Shown in pieces: positions 25,076-35,394 of a DNA stretch of 64,000 nucleotides. The position numbers were made by a program, and so were the translations under genes. The notes beneath the pieces are model-generated. The model saw only the letters and a program-made list of their open reading frames with translations. It ran no database searches and had not been told where the DNA came from. Source of the stretch: Physcomitrium patens (taxonomy: Eukaryota > Streptophyta > Bryopsida > Funariales > Funariaceae). The stretch lies in contig NC_037266.1 in assembly GCF_000002425.4 (NCBI RefSeq), positions 531,873 to 595,872 on the forward strand. The letters run 5' to 3'. Numbering within the stretch: the stretch's first letter is position 1; every line of letters begins with the position of its first letter.

Positions 25076-25498
25076 TTATATATTGAGAAAATCTAATATG
25101 CGGCGAATTGTATTTGCTACATACTCTGATCTTTGTTCTCTTCGAAGATAGTTGATGGGTCCTCTTAGCCATCGATAGTGTCCCATTCCAGGGCGAGAAG
25201 ACCACCTTGTTATTTGATCACTGTTGAGGCCTTCATAACTTCCTTCAAATAATACATTTGAAACACCATCAGGAGTCGTTCCTATCTCCAATAATATCAC
25301 CAAACATCGAGAATCTCTTCCAAGGTCGTGATACCAAACGCGTTGTATCTCACCATCTATTCGAGGAAGAACATGTCGTTCTTGAGGGTCTTCATTTCGA
25401 TTGCGTCGTCTTGAAGGTTGTGACAATCGCAATGTCTCATCCGATAAGTCAGCAAACGAAGGTTCTTGAGTTGAATCCGCTGGTTGTTGGCTCTCCAT
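25076..25498 (-). CDS. Conserved accessory protein of the chromovirus family (140 aa), function unknown
   Basis: Separate ORF between the end of pol and the 3' LTR, 95 nt downstream of the pol stop and in a different frame. No signal peptide, membrane segment, zinc knuckle or known domain that I recognise. N-terminal third is acidic/polar (MESQQPADSTQEPSFADLSD) and then strongly basic (QPSRRRNRNEDPQERH); the middle has a hydrophobic strand LVILLEIGTTPDGV; the C-terminal third has GMGHYRWLRGPINYLRRE and a helical, arginine-rich tail ending DFLNI. The same ORF occurs in A, F, G, D and K, and G's diverged copy conserves VIVFEIEP, GVGHYRWLQG and REQQLEFIA, so it has been under selection. A nucleic-acid-binding or regulatory protein is conceivable from the basic stretch, but this is a guess. 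Confidence 0.85.
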   Translation of the reverse strand: MESQQPADSTQEPSFADLSDETLRLSQPSRRRNRNEDPQERHVLPRIDGEIQRVWYHDLGRDSRCLVILLEIGTTPDGVSNVLFEGSYEGLNSDQITRWSSRPGMGHYRWLRGPINYLRREQRSEYVANTIRRILDFLNI

Positions 25499-25593
25499 CT
25501 AATTAGCGTCACAAAATGCAAAGAAGTTACAAACAAGGATAGGAAATTGAATGTTATCTTGCCTCAATCTTGTCTCTTTTATAAGAGAGGTTT
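25499..25593 (-). promoter_or_regulatory. Candidate splice acceptor before the accessory ORF of B
   Basis: The minus strand between pol and the accessory ATG is rich in pyrimidines (TTTCCTATCCTTGTTTG, AACTTCTTTGCATTTTG) and ends GACGCTAATTAG directly before ATG, resembling branch site plus 3' splice site. A spliced subgenomic mRNA would explain how this downstream ORF is translated. Confidence 0.4.
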
Positions 25594-28500
25594 TCATCTT
25601 GGTTTTGATGGATGTCGTTGATGAAAAACTTTGACTTTAGCTGATGCATTTGCTAGATTCCTGGATGGCTCCCATGTGCGCTCACTAATATCATATCCGC
25701 ACCAATGAACAAGATATTCCAGCTTATTTCGGCGCCGCCTTGAGTCTAATATCTCTTCCACCTCAAATTCTTCATTATTATCTACTTCTATAGGAGGCGG
25801 TGGCATTTGTCTTCTTCCTTGTATATCCACTGTCTTATATGGTTCAAGAAGAGACACGTGGAATACAGGATGGATCTTCATTGACTCCGGTAGATGTAAC
25901 CGATATGCAACTGGGTTGATCTGTTCAGAAACAGAAAAGGGGCCAAGCCTACGATAGTCCAACTTGTCACAAGGTCGAGTAGTCTTGATATTGCGATGAA
26001 GTAGCCATACCTTATCACCCACGTTGAGTTGTGGTTGCTCTTTACGATATACATCTGCATTTATCTTTTGTCGTTCTTGAGCTTTCTTCAACTGCGCCTT
26101 CATTATTGCATGTAACTCTGACAACCGATTTGCCATATCTTCTGCTGCAGGATTATCAACTTTTGAAAAATCAAAAGTATCAAGTCGTGGATGATAGCCA
26201 TAATTGGCAAAGAAAGGTGTTTGTTGCGTGGAGGAATGTACCGTATTATTATAAGCAAACTCTGCCAATGGCAGAAGGTTTGTCCAATCATCTTGTTGGT
26301 AGTTGATGGTACACCTTAAATACTGTTCCAAGACTTGGTTTACGCGCTCTGTTTGTCCATCAGTTTGAGGATGGAAAGCTGAAGATAGCTTTATGTCTAC
26401 TTTTAAAATCTTGAAAAGAGTCCTCCAAAATCTTGACACAAATTGAGTTCCCCTATCCGATATGATATCTTTAGGTAATCCATGATAGCGATAGATATTA
26501 TCAATGAAAAGCTTAGCTGTTTCTTCACCTGTGATAGATTTTGTACATGGCATAAAATGTGCCATCTTGGTGAAACGATCTACTATCACAAATATAGAAT
26601 CATAAGATCTTGAGCTTGGAAGATCTGTGATGAAATCCATAGAAACAGAAGACCATGGTTGTTCTGGTATAGGTAATGGCTGAAGAAGTCCGTAAGGTCG
26701 ATGTCGAGGAATTTTTGATCTTGAACAAATATCACATGATTGTACAAAGTCTTTAACTGACTTCCACATTTGTGGCCACCAAAAATCTCTTGATATGAGT
26801 TCCAGAGTCTTATTATATCCAAAGTGCCCTACTGCTGGAAAGTCATGACGTGCTTGAAGAACACGCAAACGTGCTTTTCCTTCTGGAACATATAGGCGTC
26901 CTTCAAAATATAATAGATTATTCTTGAACTCAAACTTAGAAGAATCATGAGACTTGGAAGAATTATTCTCGATATCATGAACAAGAGGGTCTGAGGACAT
27001 ATTGGACTGGATTTGCTTGAGAAAAGTTGAATCAACAGTCAATGTTGATTTCATTGCTCGGAGATGAAATTGCTCCGGTTTCAAGAGGACCGTTCTTTGT
27101 TGCTCAAAAGCTGCATCTCCTTCTTTTGGTGCAAAATAAGAACGTCTAGACAGGGCATCGGACAAACCTTGTTGTTTTCCTGGCCGATAAGTGATAATGA
27201 AGTCGAATCTTGACAAAGACATACTCCAACGAGCTTGACGACGATTCAACACGCGTGCTGACATGAAATACTCGAGGTTCTTGTGATCTGTATATACAGT
27301 GACTGGACTAGAAGCGCCTTCTAGATAATGATGCCATTCTTGAAAAGAATCCACGATTGCAAGAAGTTCTTTATCGTGGATCTCATAATTGATCTCGGCT
27401 GCTGAGAATTTTATTGAATGAAAAGCTATCGGATGAAGTTTGTCATCTGTTCCCATTTGTGATAAAACTGCACCCAAGGCAAAATCCGATGCGTCTGTTT
27501 CCATAAAAAATGCCTTGGAAAAATCAACACGATACAAGACTGGTGCAGAGACAAACGATGTCTTTAAGGCTTCAAATGCAGCTTCCGCTTCTTGATTCCA
27601 TTGGAATTTATCTTTACTAGTCAAGCGTGTAAGTGGAGCTGCAACTCGTGAGAAGTCTTTGATGAAGATCCGATAGTAATTGGCAAATCCCAAGAAACAT
27701 TGGACATCTCTCACAGTCTTTGGAATCTTCCAATCCATGATTGTTTGGACTTTCTTAGAATCCATCATAAGACCATCATTTGAAATGATGTATCCTAAAA
27801 AGTCAACTTGAGTAGTGTGAAATACACACTATTCCATCTTGGCGTACAATCCTGCATCTCTGAGTTTTTGTAATACTTGACGAACATGTATTTCATGTTC
27901 TTCAACATTCTTAGAATAAATCAGGATATCGTCTAGGTAGCAGACGACAAAATTGTCTAAGAATTCACGAAATATATCATTCATGAGATGTTGAAAAGCA
28001 GCTAGTGCATTCGTGAGTCCAAAAGGCATGACATTATATTCAAAATGCCCGTACCTGGTTCGAAACGCAGTCTTCCATTCATCTCCTTCTTTGATCCGTA
28101 CTAGATTATATGCTCCTCTTAGATCTATTTTTGTATAGATCTTAGCTTGATTTAACTGGTCAAGGAGTCCTGATATCAAAGGTAATGGATACCTGTTCTT
28201 GATTGTGATCTTGTTGAGTCCTCGATAGTCAACACACATTCGTAAAGATCCATCTTTTTTCTTTACGAATAAAATTGGAGCTCCTGCTGGAGATTTTGAA
28301 TGGCGTATGAAATTCTTCGCTAAATTCTCGTCAATATATGTCTTGAGTTCAGCCAACTCATCTTGCGATAAACTGTAAATTGGTCCAAATGGTGGCTGAG
28401 TTCCTTCCTTAAGATCGATTGAACAATCGTATGGGCGATGCTCAGGAAGAATATCTGCATTCTTTTTTTCAAAAACGTCTTGATAATCCTGATATTGACT

Positions 28501-29081
28501 TGGAATGCCACTTGAAGTCTTTACGCTTTCAGAAATAGGTGCAGCATAAATAGCAAAAGTTGATCCTTCTTTTGCTGCGTGTATAAATGCTTTTGCACTT
28601 ATAAGTGCGAGTTTTACTATACTAGAGTCATGGTTTTTACTTGATTAATAGAACTGTTACTAATGCTCTGAGGAAAATCAAGTTTACGAGAAATCCAATC
28701 TATTCGAGGATTATACTTTTCTAACCATGATAAGCCTAAAATTACTGGATTAGAGGGAGATCTAATTATATTAAAAATTACGCAACTACTATGACCATTT
28801 ATTACTACATCTACAGGAAGTGTTTCGTGAGTTACATCTCCGGAAGACAACGGACGACCATCTATGACTTCTACGTGTACAGGTTTAGTTTTTTGTATTA
28901 ATGATATTCTATGACATCTAGCAAATTCTTCATCTAAAAAACAAGATGAGGCTCCTGAATCTACCAAGGCAGAGGCTTTGTAATTATTAGGTCCTAAACG
29001 CACATCTATTATAAAACAAGGAGATGGTTTTGAGGAGAGGATAGGACCTTTATTAGAAGTTGTACAAGATTCCAGCCGCAC
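25594..29081 (-). pseudogene. pol: pol polyprotein of element B, nearly intact
   Basis: Protease at 28617-29081 (LVDSGASSCFLDEE), RT at 27829-28356 ([24 protein letters not shown]), then one open frame 25594-27768 covering the end of RT, RNase H (TDASDFALGAVLSQ), integrase (HDFPAVGHFGYNKT and CDICSR zinc domain; D, D and E catalytic residues in VSMDFITDLP, SDRGTQFVS and QTDGQTERVNQ) and a C-terminal chromodomain (EVEEILDSRRRRNKLEYLVH, then WCGYDISERTWEPSRNL). The chromodomain keeps the aromatic residues expected of the methyl-lysine cage. Two lesions only: a 1-nt loss in a T run near 28635 that shifts protease out of frame with RT, and AAG to TAG at 27829-27831 just after the YLDD region. The likely start is GTG at 29081, where A and C have ATG, 5 nt after the gag stop and in its -1 frame. 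Confidence 0.9.
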
Positions 29082-29086
29082 GGTCC

Positions 29087-30094
29087 CTATTGTAGCTGGA
29101 CGTACTCGTTTTCCGACATACTGTCTTCTTTGACAGCCGTACTCCTCATTTTGTAGTTACGTCGCTTCTTTGGACAATGTTGAGCAGTGTGCTTAGGTTC
29201 TCCACAATATAAGCACAATCCTTCTTGTCGACGACGAGACTTTTCTTGCTCAGTAAGAGGTTTGAAACGTACCGCATTAATTTGCATATCCTCTACTTCC
29301 GAAGGTATGTGTTGAGGAGACGTCGGTGTTGCCATTGAATTGTAGTAACGTTGAGGCCCACTTGTGCGACTCTCGGATCGAAATTCAAAAAGTCGATTGT
29401 CGCACTTCACAGCAAAGTCAATTGCTTGACTCAATGTTTGAGGATCAGGTAAATTAAGCATCAATTTCTTTACCTCATATTGTAATCCGTAGAGAAATTG
29501 ACTCACAAGTGCGGCATCATCCCACTTGATATCAGTTGCAAGTTGTCGAAATTGCGAAGCATATAATGTTACTGATCGATTGCCTTGTCGCAAAATACGG
29601 ATCTTGTTGGTTGCAACACGAATTGCATCATGTTCTCCAAACATGGATCGAAACTCCGCCAAAAAAGCCTCCAGATTATCCAATATTGGATCTCGTCGTT
29701 CAAGAAAAGATGAAAACCATGACAATGCTGAACCTGAAAGAAGTGTACCAATGAATCTTACTTGTGACCCTGGAGTTGGATAGCTCTGGGGTTGAAGTTC
29801 AATCACTAGTTGGACCTGATTGATGAATCCTCGAAACTTGGATCTGGTACCATCAAACTTCTCGGGCAAGGCAACTCTCGGTTCTCTAACACTCGAAGGG
29901 TGTTCCATTCTGGGAGAAGGGACATGGTTTGGTGCAGATGTTGAAGCAGCCCCAATCATCTCTATATCTTCACTTCCTACCATTCTTGTTGCTCCTTGTG
30001 GTGGTGAATTGAGTTGATGCATCGCAAGCATTAACTCCCTCAATTGTTCTTGCATCTGTGCCATTGCACTCTTCATTTCAACAAGCTCTGCCAT
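29087..30094 (-). CDS. gag: gag polyprotein of element B, intact
   Basis: 336 codons from MAELVEMKSAMAQMQEQ. I prefer this ATG to one 11 codons upstream because A and F also start here. N-terminal coiled-coil-like helix; capsid-type core with ALPEKFDGTRSKFRGFINQV, ALSWFSSFLER and YGLQYEVKKLMLNLPDP; one CCHC knuckle CLYCGEPKHTAQHC followed by KKRRNYK. Structural protein that forms the cytoplasmic particle and binds the element RNA. Ends QLQ-TAG; pol opens in the -1 frame 5 nt later. Confidence 0.95.
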   Translation of the reverse strand: MAELVEMKSAMAQMQEQLRELMLAMHQLNSPPQGATRMVGSEDIEMIGAASTSAPNHVPSPRMEHPSSVREPRVALPEKFDGTRSKFRGFINQVQLVIELQPQSYPTPGSQVRFIGTLLSGSALSWFSSFLERRDPILDNLEAFLAEFRSMFGEHDAIRVATNKIRILRQGNRSVTLYASQFRQLATDIKWDDAALVSQFLYGLQYEVKKLMLNLPDPQTLSQAIDFAVKCDNRLFEFRSESRTSGPQRYYNSMATPTSPQHIPSEVEDMQINAVRFKPLTEQEKSRRRQEGLCLYCGEPKHTAQHCPKKRRNYKMRSTAVKEDSMSENEYVQLQ

Positions 30095-30196
30095 AGTAGC
30101 ACTTAGAAAAGAGAAGATGTCTAACAACGCTCAAAACAAATAGAAGAGAGGAATTGATAACAAAGAAAATACTAAGAACAATATCAGTTTAAAAGA

Positions 30197-30258
30197 GGGT
30201 AATCCGCAACTTCTAATGCGCTTATGTCTTATCAAGAAAAAGGGGTAATCCACTCTTA
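30197..30258 (-). promoter_or_regulatory. Duplicated leader motif of element B
   Basis: GGGTAATCCGCAACTTC and GGGGTAATCCACTCTTA on the plus strand, same arrangement as in A and F. Confidence 0.5.
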
Positions 30259-30274
30259 ATCAAGAAAAGACAAA

Positions 30275-30284
30275 GCTCTGATAT
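30275..30284 (-). other. Candidate primer binding site of element B
   Basis: Minus strand ATATCAGAGC, complementary to the 3' acceptor arm of initiator tRNA-Met, 22 nt from the 5' LTR. Confidence 0.5.
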
Positions 30285-30503
30285 TGTAAGTGTACTCTTG
30301 TCAATCTGTCAGGGACAAGAACTGGATGAAAGCTAAAGAGTAAGTGAGACTTTTCTCAAAAAGAAATAGGACAAAATAGAAATATGTATATTAAGAAAGA
30401 AACTGGAATGGCTATTGCCAAAATACAAGAAAACTAGAGACCCTTGAAACTAGACTAGAAGCAAGAAAGGAGTTGACAAGAGTGAAGAGGGCTTCACTCT
30501 TGC

Positions 30504-30515
30504 CTCTATATATAC
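30504..30515 (-). promoter_or_regulatory. TATA box in the 5' LTR of element B
   Basis: Minus strand GTATATATAGAG about 230 bp downstream of the heat-shock-like cluster. Confidence 0.65.
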
Positions 30516-30737
30516 TATCTAACTAGAAGCCACGTGGCGATGTTCTATAAGACCTCCAATATATGTTGACTTTCTAGGCCACATGCCTTTGCTTGCAAGG
30601 CAAGTTTTCTATGGATGGACCACGTAGTTAGCTTGTTCTTTAAGCTTCCAACATGCGTGGCACATGGCTAACTTGTTGACCAAGTTTCTAACCTAAAAGT
30701 CAACTATAGACTCCTATAAAGTCAAAGCAACGTCTAT

Positions 30738-30764
30738 GAAGCTTCTAAGAAGCTTCTCTAGAAG
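30738..30764 (-). promoter_or_regulatory. Heat-shock-element-like cluster in the 5' LTR of element B
   Basis: GAAGCTTCTAAGAAGCTTC followed by TCTAGAAG: two GAAnnTTC palindromes plus a further GAA. Lies in U3, about 75 to 100 bp from its start in transcription order. Heat-shock factors bind arrays of alternating nGAAn units. Confidence 0.5.
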
Positions 30765-30836
30765 ATATTACACAATTAACCTACTTTTACATACTTTTAT
30801 CTATTCATATAGGTAATTATATGTATGTCCGTGACA

Positions 30837-31539
30837 ATAGATTGATTCGAGTGGTAGTTGAGCTTCTTCTTGTAGATCAATTGAACAAACATAAGGTCAA
30901 TGCTCTGGAAGAATATGTACATTCTTCTTTTCAAAAACATCTTGAAATTCTTGATATTAGCTAGGAATACCACTTGATATTTTTTCACCATTAGAAATGG
31001 ATATAGCATATATAACAAAAGATGATCTTCTTTCTGTAATATGCATAAAAGCTCTCGTACCTATTAATAAAAGTTTTGATGTACTTAACTTATATACTTT
31101 TACTTTACTAATGAAATCTTGGATTATACTACAAGAAAAGTTAAAGATATGAAAAATTCAATCTATTTGAAGAATAAATTTTTTAGCAATGATAATCCTA
31201 AAATAATTAGATTGCAAGGAAATCTTATTATATTAAATACTACTATACTATTATGACTTTTAATTGCTACATTTAAAGGAACAGTCTCATAGATAATATT
31301 TCCAGAAGATAATAAATGACCATCTATAACTTCAACATGTACGGATTTAGTTTTCTTAGCTAAAGATATTTTTTGATTTTTGACAAAATCTTTGTTTATA
31401 AAGTAGGCTCTTGAATCTAATAAGGCAATGACTATGTGATTTTTAGATCCTAAACATACATCTATTATTAAATAAGGTGAGGGATCCAAGGAGAGAATAT
31501 GATCTTTACTAGGTATTGTACATGATTCTAGTTGCATGG
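30837..31539 (-). pseudogene. Protease-region relic of element C
   Basis: Follows the protease and linker region of A, with pol start MQLESCTIPSKD at about 31525 and [14 protein letters not shown] near 31325. The active-site DSGAS has become DSRAY. Homology stops abruptly at about 31540, where an unrelated LTR begins. Confidence 0.8.
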
Positions 31540-32270
31540 TATTGTATTGTGATTTGGCTACCATGTAAAAATAATGTGTTTAAATATTTAATACACAATA
31601 TACTAGAAAACATGGTGAAAGCCATATTAGTTGATTTTTGTTGATTATAAGATATGGATAGATTATTAGCTCAAAAAGAATTTGTTCAAAAGAGCTTCTA
31701 TTAGAATTTATATAATTTTATTTTCTTTTGATAGTGATTTTGAAGTTGATCTTATTAGTAGTAACTTTTAAATATTTAGAGTCACCTTTATTAGATATTG
31801 GTAACCCTTAAAGTCATATTTTATTTCTTTTATATGGTGTTTAGGACATATATTATATAAATCTTGTAAAGAAAAGAGATGAAGAGAGATTTTGGTAGCA
31901 AAAAAGCTAGTAAGGACATCCATATGAATGAATGGAGATCGATGATATAAATCTCCATTCCTATTGGTCAAAAATCATGATCAATTGGCTTCAAGGAAGC
32001 TGTTTGAGGTCATATTAGGGATTAGGATTATACCTTTGAGCTATTCGAGCTTTTAGAGGCTAGAGATGGTAAGTTCAGGACTTAGCTATGATTTTGGTAT
32101 AAATTTTGTATGATTTAGAGTTTATATGAAAGAGATATGGACACTCAAAGTTAAGGTATAAATTTTGTATGATTTAGAGTTTATATGAAAGAGATATGGG
32201 CACTCAAAGTTAAGGTGTTGATTTTGTATCTATTATTACTCTTTTGGATATAATGTACACATACAAAAAG
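31540..32270 (+). repeat. Plus-oriented copy of LTR type I
   Basis: About 700 bp that match, in inverted orientation, 33600-34152 and 36990-37075. Shared landmarks: GTGATTTGGCTACC at the outer end, GCCATATTAGTTGATT, TTTGGTAGCAAA, TCTCCATTCCTATTGGTCAA and CACTCAAAGTTAAGGTGTT. Near its inner end a 59-bp unit (GTATAAATTTTGTATGATTT...) is tandemly doubled at about 32097-32214. Confidence 0.75.
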
Positions 32271-32900
32271 TATAGAATAGATATTAGTTTGATATTAGTA
32301 AAATAGATTAATAGTCTATAGAATAGTCACTTCAGGAAGATGAATGGTTAAATTAGTTATTAAAAGTAATTATTATAGGATTACGGTTAGGATCTAGAAA
32401 TCAGTAGCAATTATATAGGAGTTGTAGAAGTTTGTTGGGGAGCCAGACTGTGATAGTCATGAGCTAAGGTAAGCTTGGTATTACCTCTTTCTTTCTTTGT
32501 TTATTTGTGGAAGAAGTAGAGGATAGATTCTGAAATAATATGAAGTGAGATTCTGTAATGAAAGAGATATTGGGTTTATATATTGTCAAGTGAGAAATTG
32601 AAGTATTGAATGCTGAGTTATAATTGGTGAATTAGAAAGCTGAGAATGAGAAATGTTATAAGAGAAATCAGGGATGAAAAGAATACGATAAAATAAAAAT
32701 ATTGAGTATTGATAAATTGGAAGAGAGATACACGAGAAGAGTGAATAAAATGAGATTGATAATTAGTTGATTGAATTGTTCATTGAAGAATTATTTCTAG
32801 TGATTGGATTAAGAAAGTGGAGAATTACATGTTATTATTCTGAGATTGGAGAGAAGAAGGGATTGTGAAATAGAAGAATTACAAAAAATTGAGTGTTGAC
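32271..32900 (+). mobile_element. Partial LTR of the H type (solo or truncated)
   Basis: Begins TATAGAATAGATATTAG and follows the LTR of element H through TTAATAGTC, GTTATTAAAAGTA, TAGGAGTTGTAGAAGTT, GGAGCCA and GGTAAGCTT. Similarity becomes weak after about 32600 and the end could not be placed. It interrupts the plus-oriented LTR type I copy. Confidence 0.6.
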
Positions 32901-34152
32901 GCTATCGTATGGCGTGATTTGATATCTGAGAATACACCTGGTATCTAACTCTAGAGGGTTTAGGTTTCACCTGTATATTATGCCTTAACTCCCAAAAATC
33001 CTCTTTGCTTTGTATAAAAAACTCAAAATATATTAAAATCCTTCAAAATATTTTTCTTCCCGCAAAGACCTTTTTACATCAGACTTTAAGATCTCATATA
33101 TCTCGATCCAACCGATCAGTTTGTTTCAAATTTCTACATAAGATAGATGCTATTCTTAACCCTTATTACAACAAAAATGAACCGTACATCTATCACCGAT
33201 CTTTCAGTATCTTAGAAACCCTAGCAGGTGCACAAAACCCTAACTTACAAGCACTCAAAAACTATTTTCCCTATATCTCAAAAATCCAAACTCCAAATTC
33301 CACAAAAATTATGTATAAAGTTTTACAACAAGATTATACACAATTTTGAAAATTTGAGTCAAAACCTCGTCAAATTGTCTAAGATATAGCTTAAATCACA
33401 AGTACAAGTAAATCGGGCTACTTACTACCCTTAGATTCCAAGCGCTAACTTCAACTGCCAATATCTCCTTGATTAAAGCTTAGAATTTGACAAACAGTAA
33501 GCATAAATTATAGCCAAAAAAGTGCTCTCTTCAACTCCAGTCGCCGATCCTCGTTTTCTATCTGTATGCGTGCGCAATGACCCAAAGAATGACAGTAGGT
33601 CCAAAAACTAACACCTTAACTTTGAGCACCTATAACTTCTTCATAAAAACTCCAAATGACACAAATTTTGCACCAAAACCATATCCAAAACCCTAGACCT
33701 TCTGATCCCAGCCTCCAAAGTTCGAATGGCCTCGAGAAACTAACCCTAATCCTTAATATGGCTTCGGGCAGCCTCCTCAAAGCCCATTGGTCATGATTTT
33801 TGACCAATAGGAATGGAGATTTTCATTATTCATCTCCATTCATCTATATTGGTGCCCTAATTACTCCCTTTGCTACCAAAATCCTTCTTCAATCCTTTTT
33901 CTTATAAGATTTATATAATTTATGTTCTAAACACCAAATAGAAGAACCAAAAGAAATTTTCAAAGGTCACCAATGTCTAACAAAGGTGATTCTAAATATT
34001 TTGAAGTTATTATCAACCAAAACCAATCTTAAAAGCCACTATCAAAAGGAAATTAAAGTTATACAAATTCTATAGTAATCTTTTTAAACAACCTCTTCTC
34101 AAGGTAATAATCAAATTATATTCTACAACCAACTAAAATCTACTAATATGGC

Positions 34153-34916
34153 TGTAGAATAGATATTAATTTGTTTTTGAAAGATATTGGTAAAATATAT
34201 TAATAGTCCATATAATAGGAAATTTAGGAGGACGGATGAGTGATTTAGTTATTAAAAGTAGTTAATTATAGAATTATGATTAGAATTTGGAGAATCAGGG
34301 GAAAGTATATAGGAGTTGTAGAAGTTAATTAAGGAGCCATCGCTGTAATAGTTGTGAGTTGGGGTAAGCTTAGTGCTATCTCTTTTCTTTTGTTTGTTAT
34401 TTTCTTTGAATAAGAAGATTGAGAGTTTCTGAATATTGTGAAGTGAATTATGGAATAGAAATGTAATTGGTATTATTTGAGAAGAAGAAAGATTGAATGC
34501 TGAAATCTGATTGTAGTTTAGTAGAGAGAATGAGTCTATGTTTGTGTGAAACACCATAATGTGAATGGCAGTTCTGTGTGAAGAATTCCAGTGATTGGAA
34601 TGAGGGTAATTGTGTGCTGAAAGTTGTGAGGGCGCAGTATTACAGTTGGAGATTATGAGGGTGAATATATTGGTGGAAATATCAGTTATTGGTATGACTG
34701 AATTACTGTAAGGAAGAGACTGATAAGGTAAAGGAGGAGATTATAGTTTCTTTGTGTGTTCAGATATTGAAAATAGAGACGATATATTCAAGAGGTAATT
34801 GATTGTGTGATCCTAAGGTGAACGCTTAAGCAACTAGTCATTCCCCGTATTCAAATTCTCCTATACGGGTTTATTTCTATTAGATTAATTTGGAATAAAT
34901 AAAACGAGCAATCACA
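34153..34916 (+). repeat. 5' LTR of element H
   Basis: About 130 bp longer than the 3' LTR: the stretch from about 34515 to 34650 is missing from the other copy. Confidence 0.9.
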
Positions 34917-34919
34917 TTT

Positions 34920-34935
34920 TGGCACCGTTGCCAAG
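34920..34935 (+). other. Primer binding site of element H
   Basis: TGGCACCGTTGCCAAG three bases after the LTR. Resembles the TGGCGCCGTTGCC-type site used by several plant Ty3/gypsy lineages. Confidence 0.65.
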
Positions 34936-35394
34936 GAGTGATAATAGTTTTGAGTGTTAGGAATTAATTACCAAACGTGTGAAAAAATTGGCAATGAAAG
35001 ACGATTTCAATAGTGTTTGAAGCAAGATTATGATTAATAAAAACGAGAGCATTGCATCGAGGAAAATAAATCAGTTAAGAGAAAGATAGGGAAGAGCGAA
35101 AAGAAAGAACTTGCTTAGAGAGCAGCAAGAATGTAATCTTGAAAGGAAGCATTGACAAAATTGGATTAAACCATGGTTACAAGCTTGTCGGTACATCCGA
35201 ACATATCAAGAACCAGACAGACGAAACAAGAAATTCAATGGTGTCAAGAGGACCAACCGATTTGATTGCAATGTAAATAGGTGTAGTAGGCGATCATATA
35301 ACTAGTATTGTGCCACTACCTACTTTTTGGGGATTTTCAGATATGGATCTCGATCAACTTTTATCTCAATTTTTTATAGCATTTGTAGCTAATA

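Larger units (their letters stand above)
24505..30836 (-). mobile_element. Complete, young chromovirus, element B (TSD ATAGA)
   Basis: Perfect 5-bp duplication ATAGA (24500-24504 and 30837-30841). Both LTRs are 530 bp with only four differences by eye, so this is the most recent insertion recognisable here. gag and the accessory ORF are open along their whole length; pol has one frameshift and one stop. Sits inside element C between protease and RT. Confidence 0.95.
30307..30836 (-). repeat. 5' LTR of element B
   Basis: 530 bp, 526 identical positions to the 3' LTR by eye, followed by target duplication ATAGA. Confidence 0.95.
16063..31539 (-). mobile_element. Old chromovirus C, split by nested elements A and B
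   Basis: Three eroded segments join into one minus-strand element when A and B and one copy of each target duplication are removed: 16063-17197 (LTR stub plus integrase), 23572-24504 (RNase H and RT) and 30837-31539 (protease). The breakpoints fall at homologous points of the intact copies, within RNase H for A and between protease and RT for B. gag, the 5' LTR, chromodomain and accessory ORF are missing, so C was truncated at both ends. Confidence 0.85.

Noticed and set aside
33005-33349. 114-codon plus-strand frame
   Set aside because: Falls within LTR type I, whose relative at 37770-38530 does not preserve the frame.
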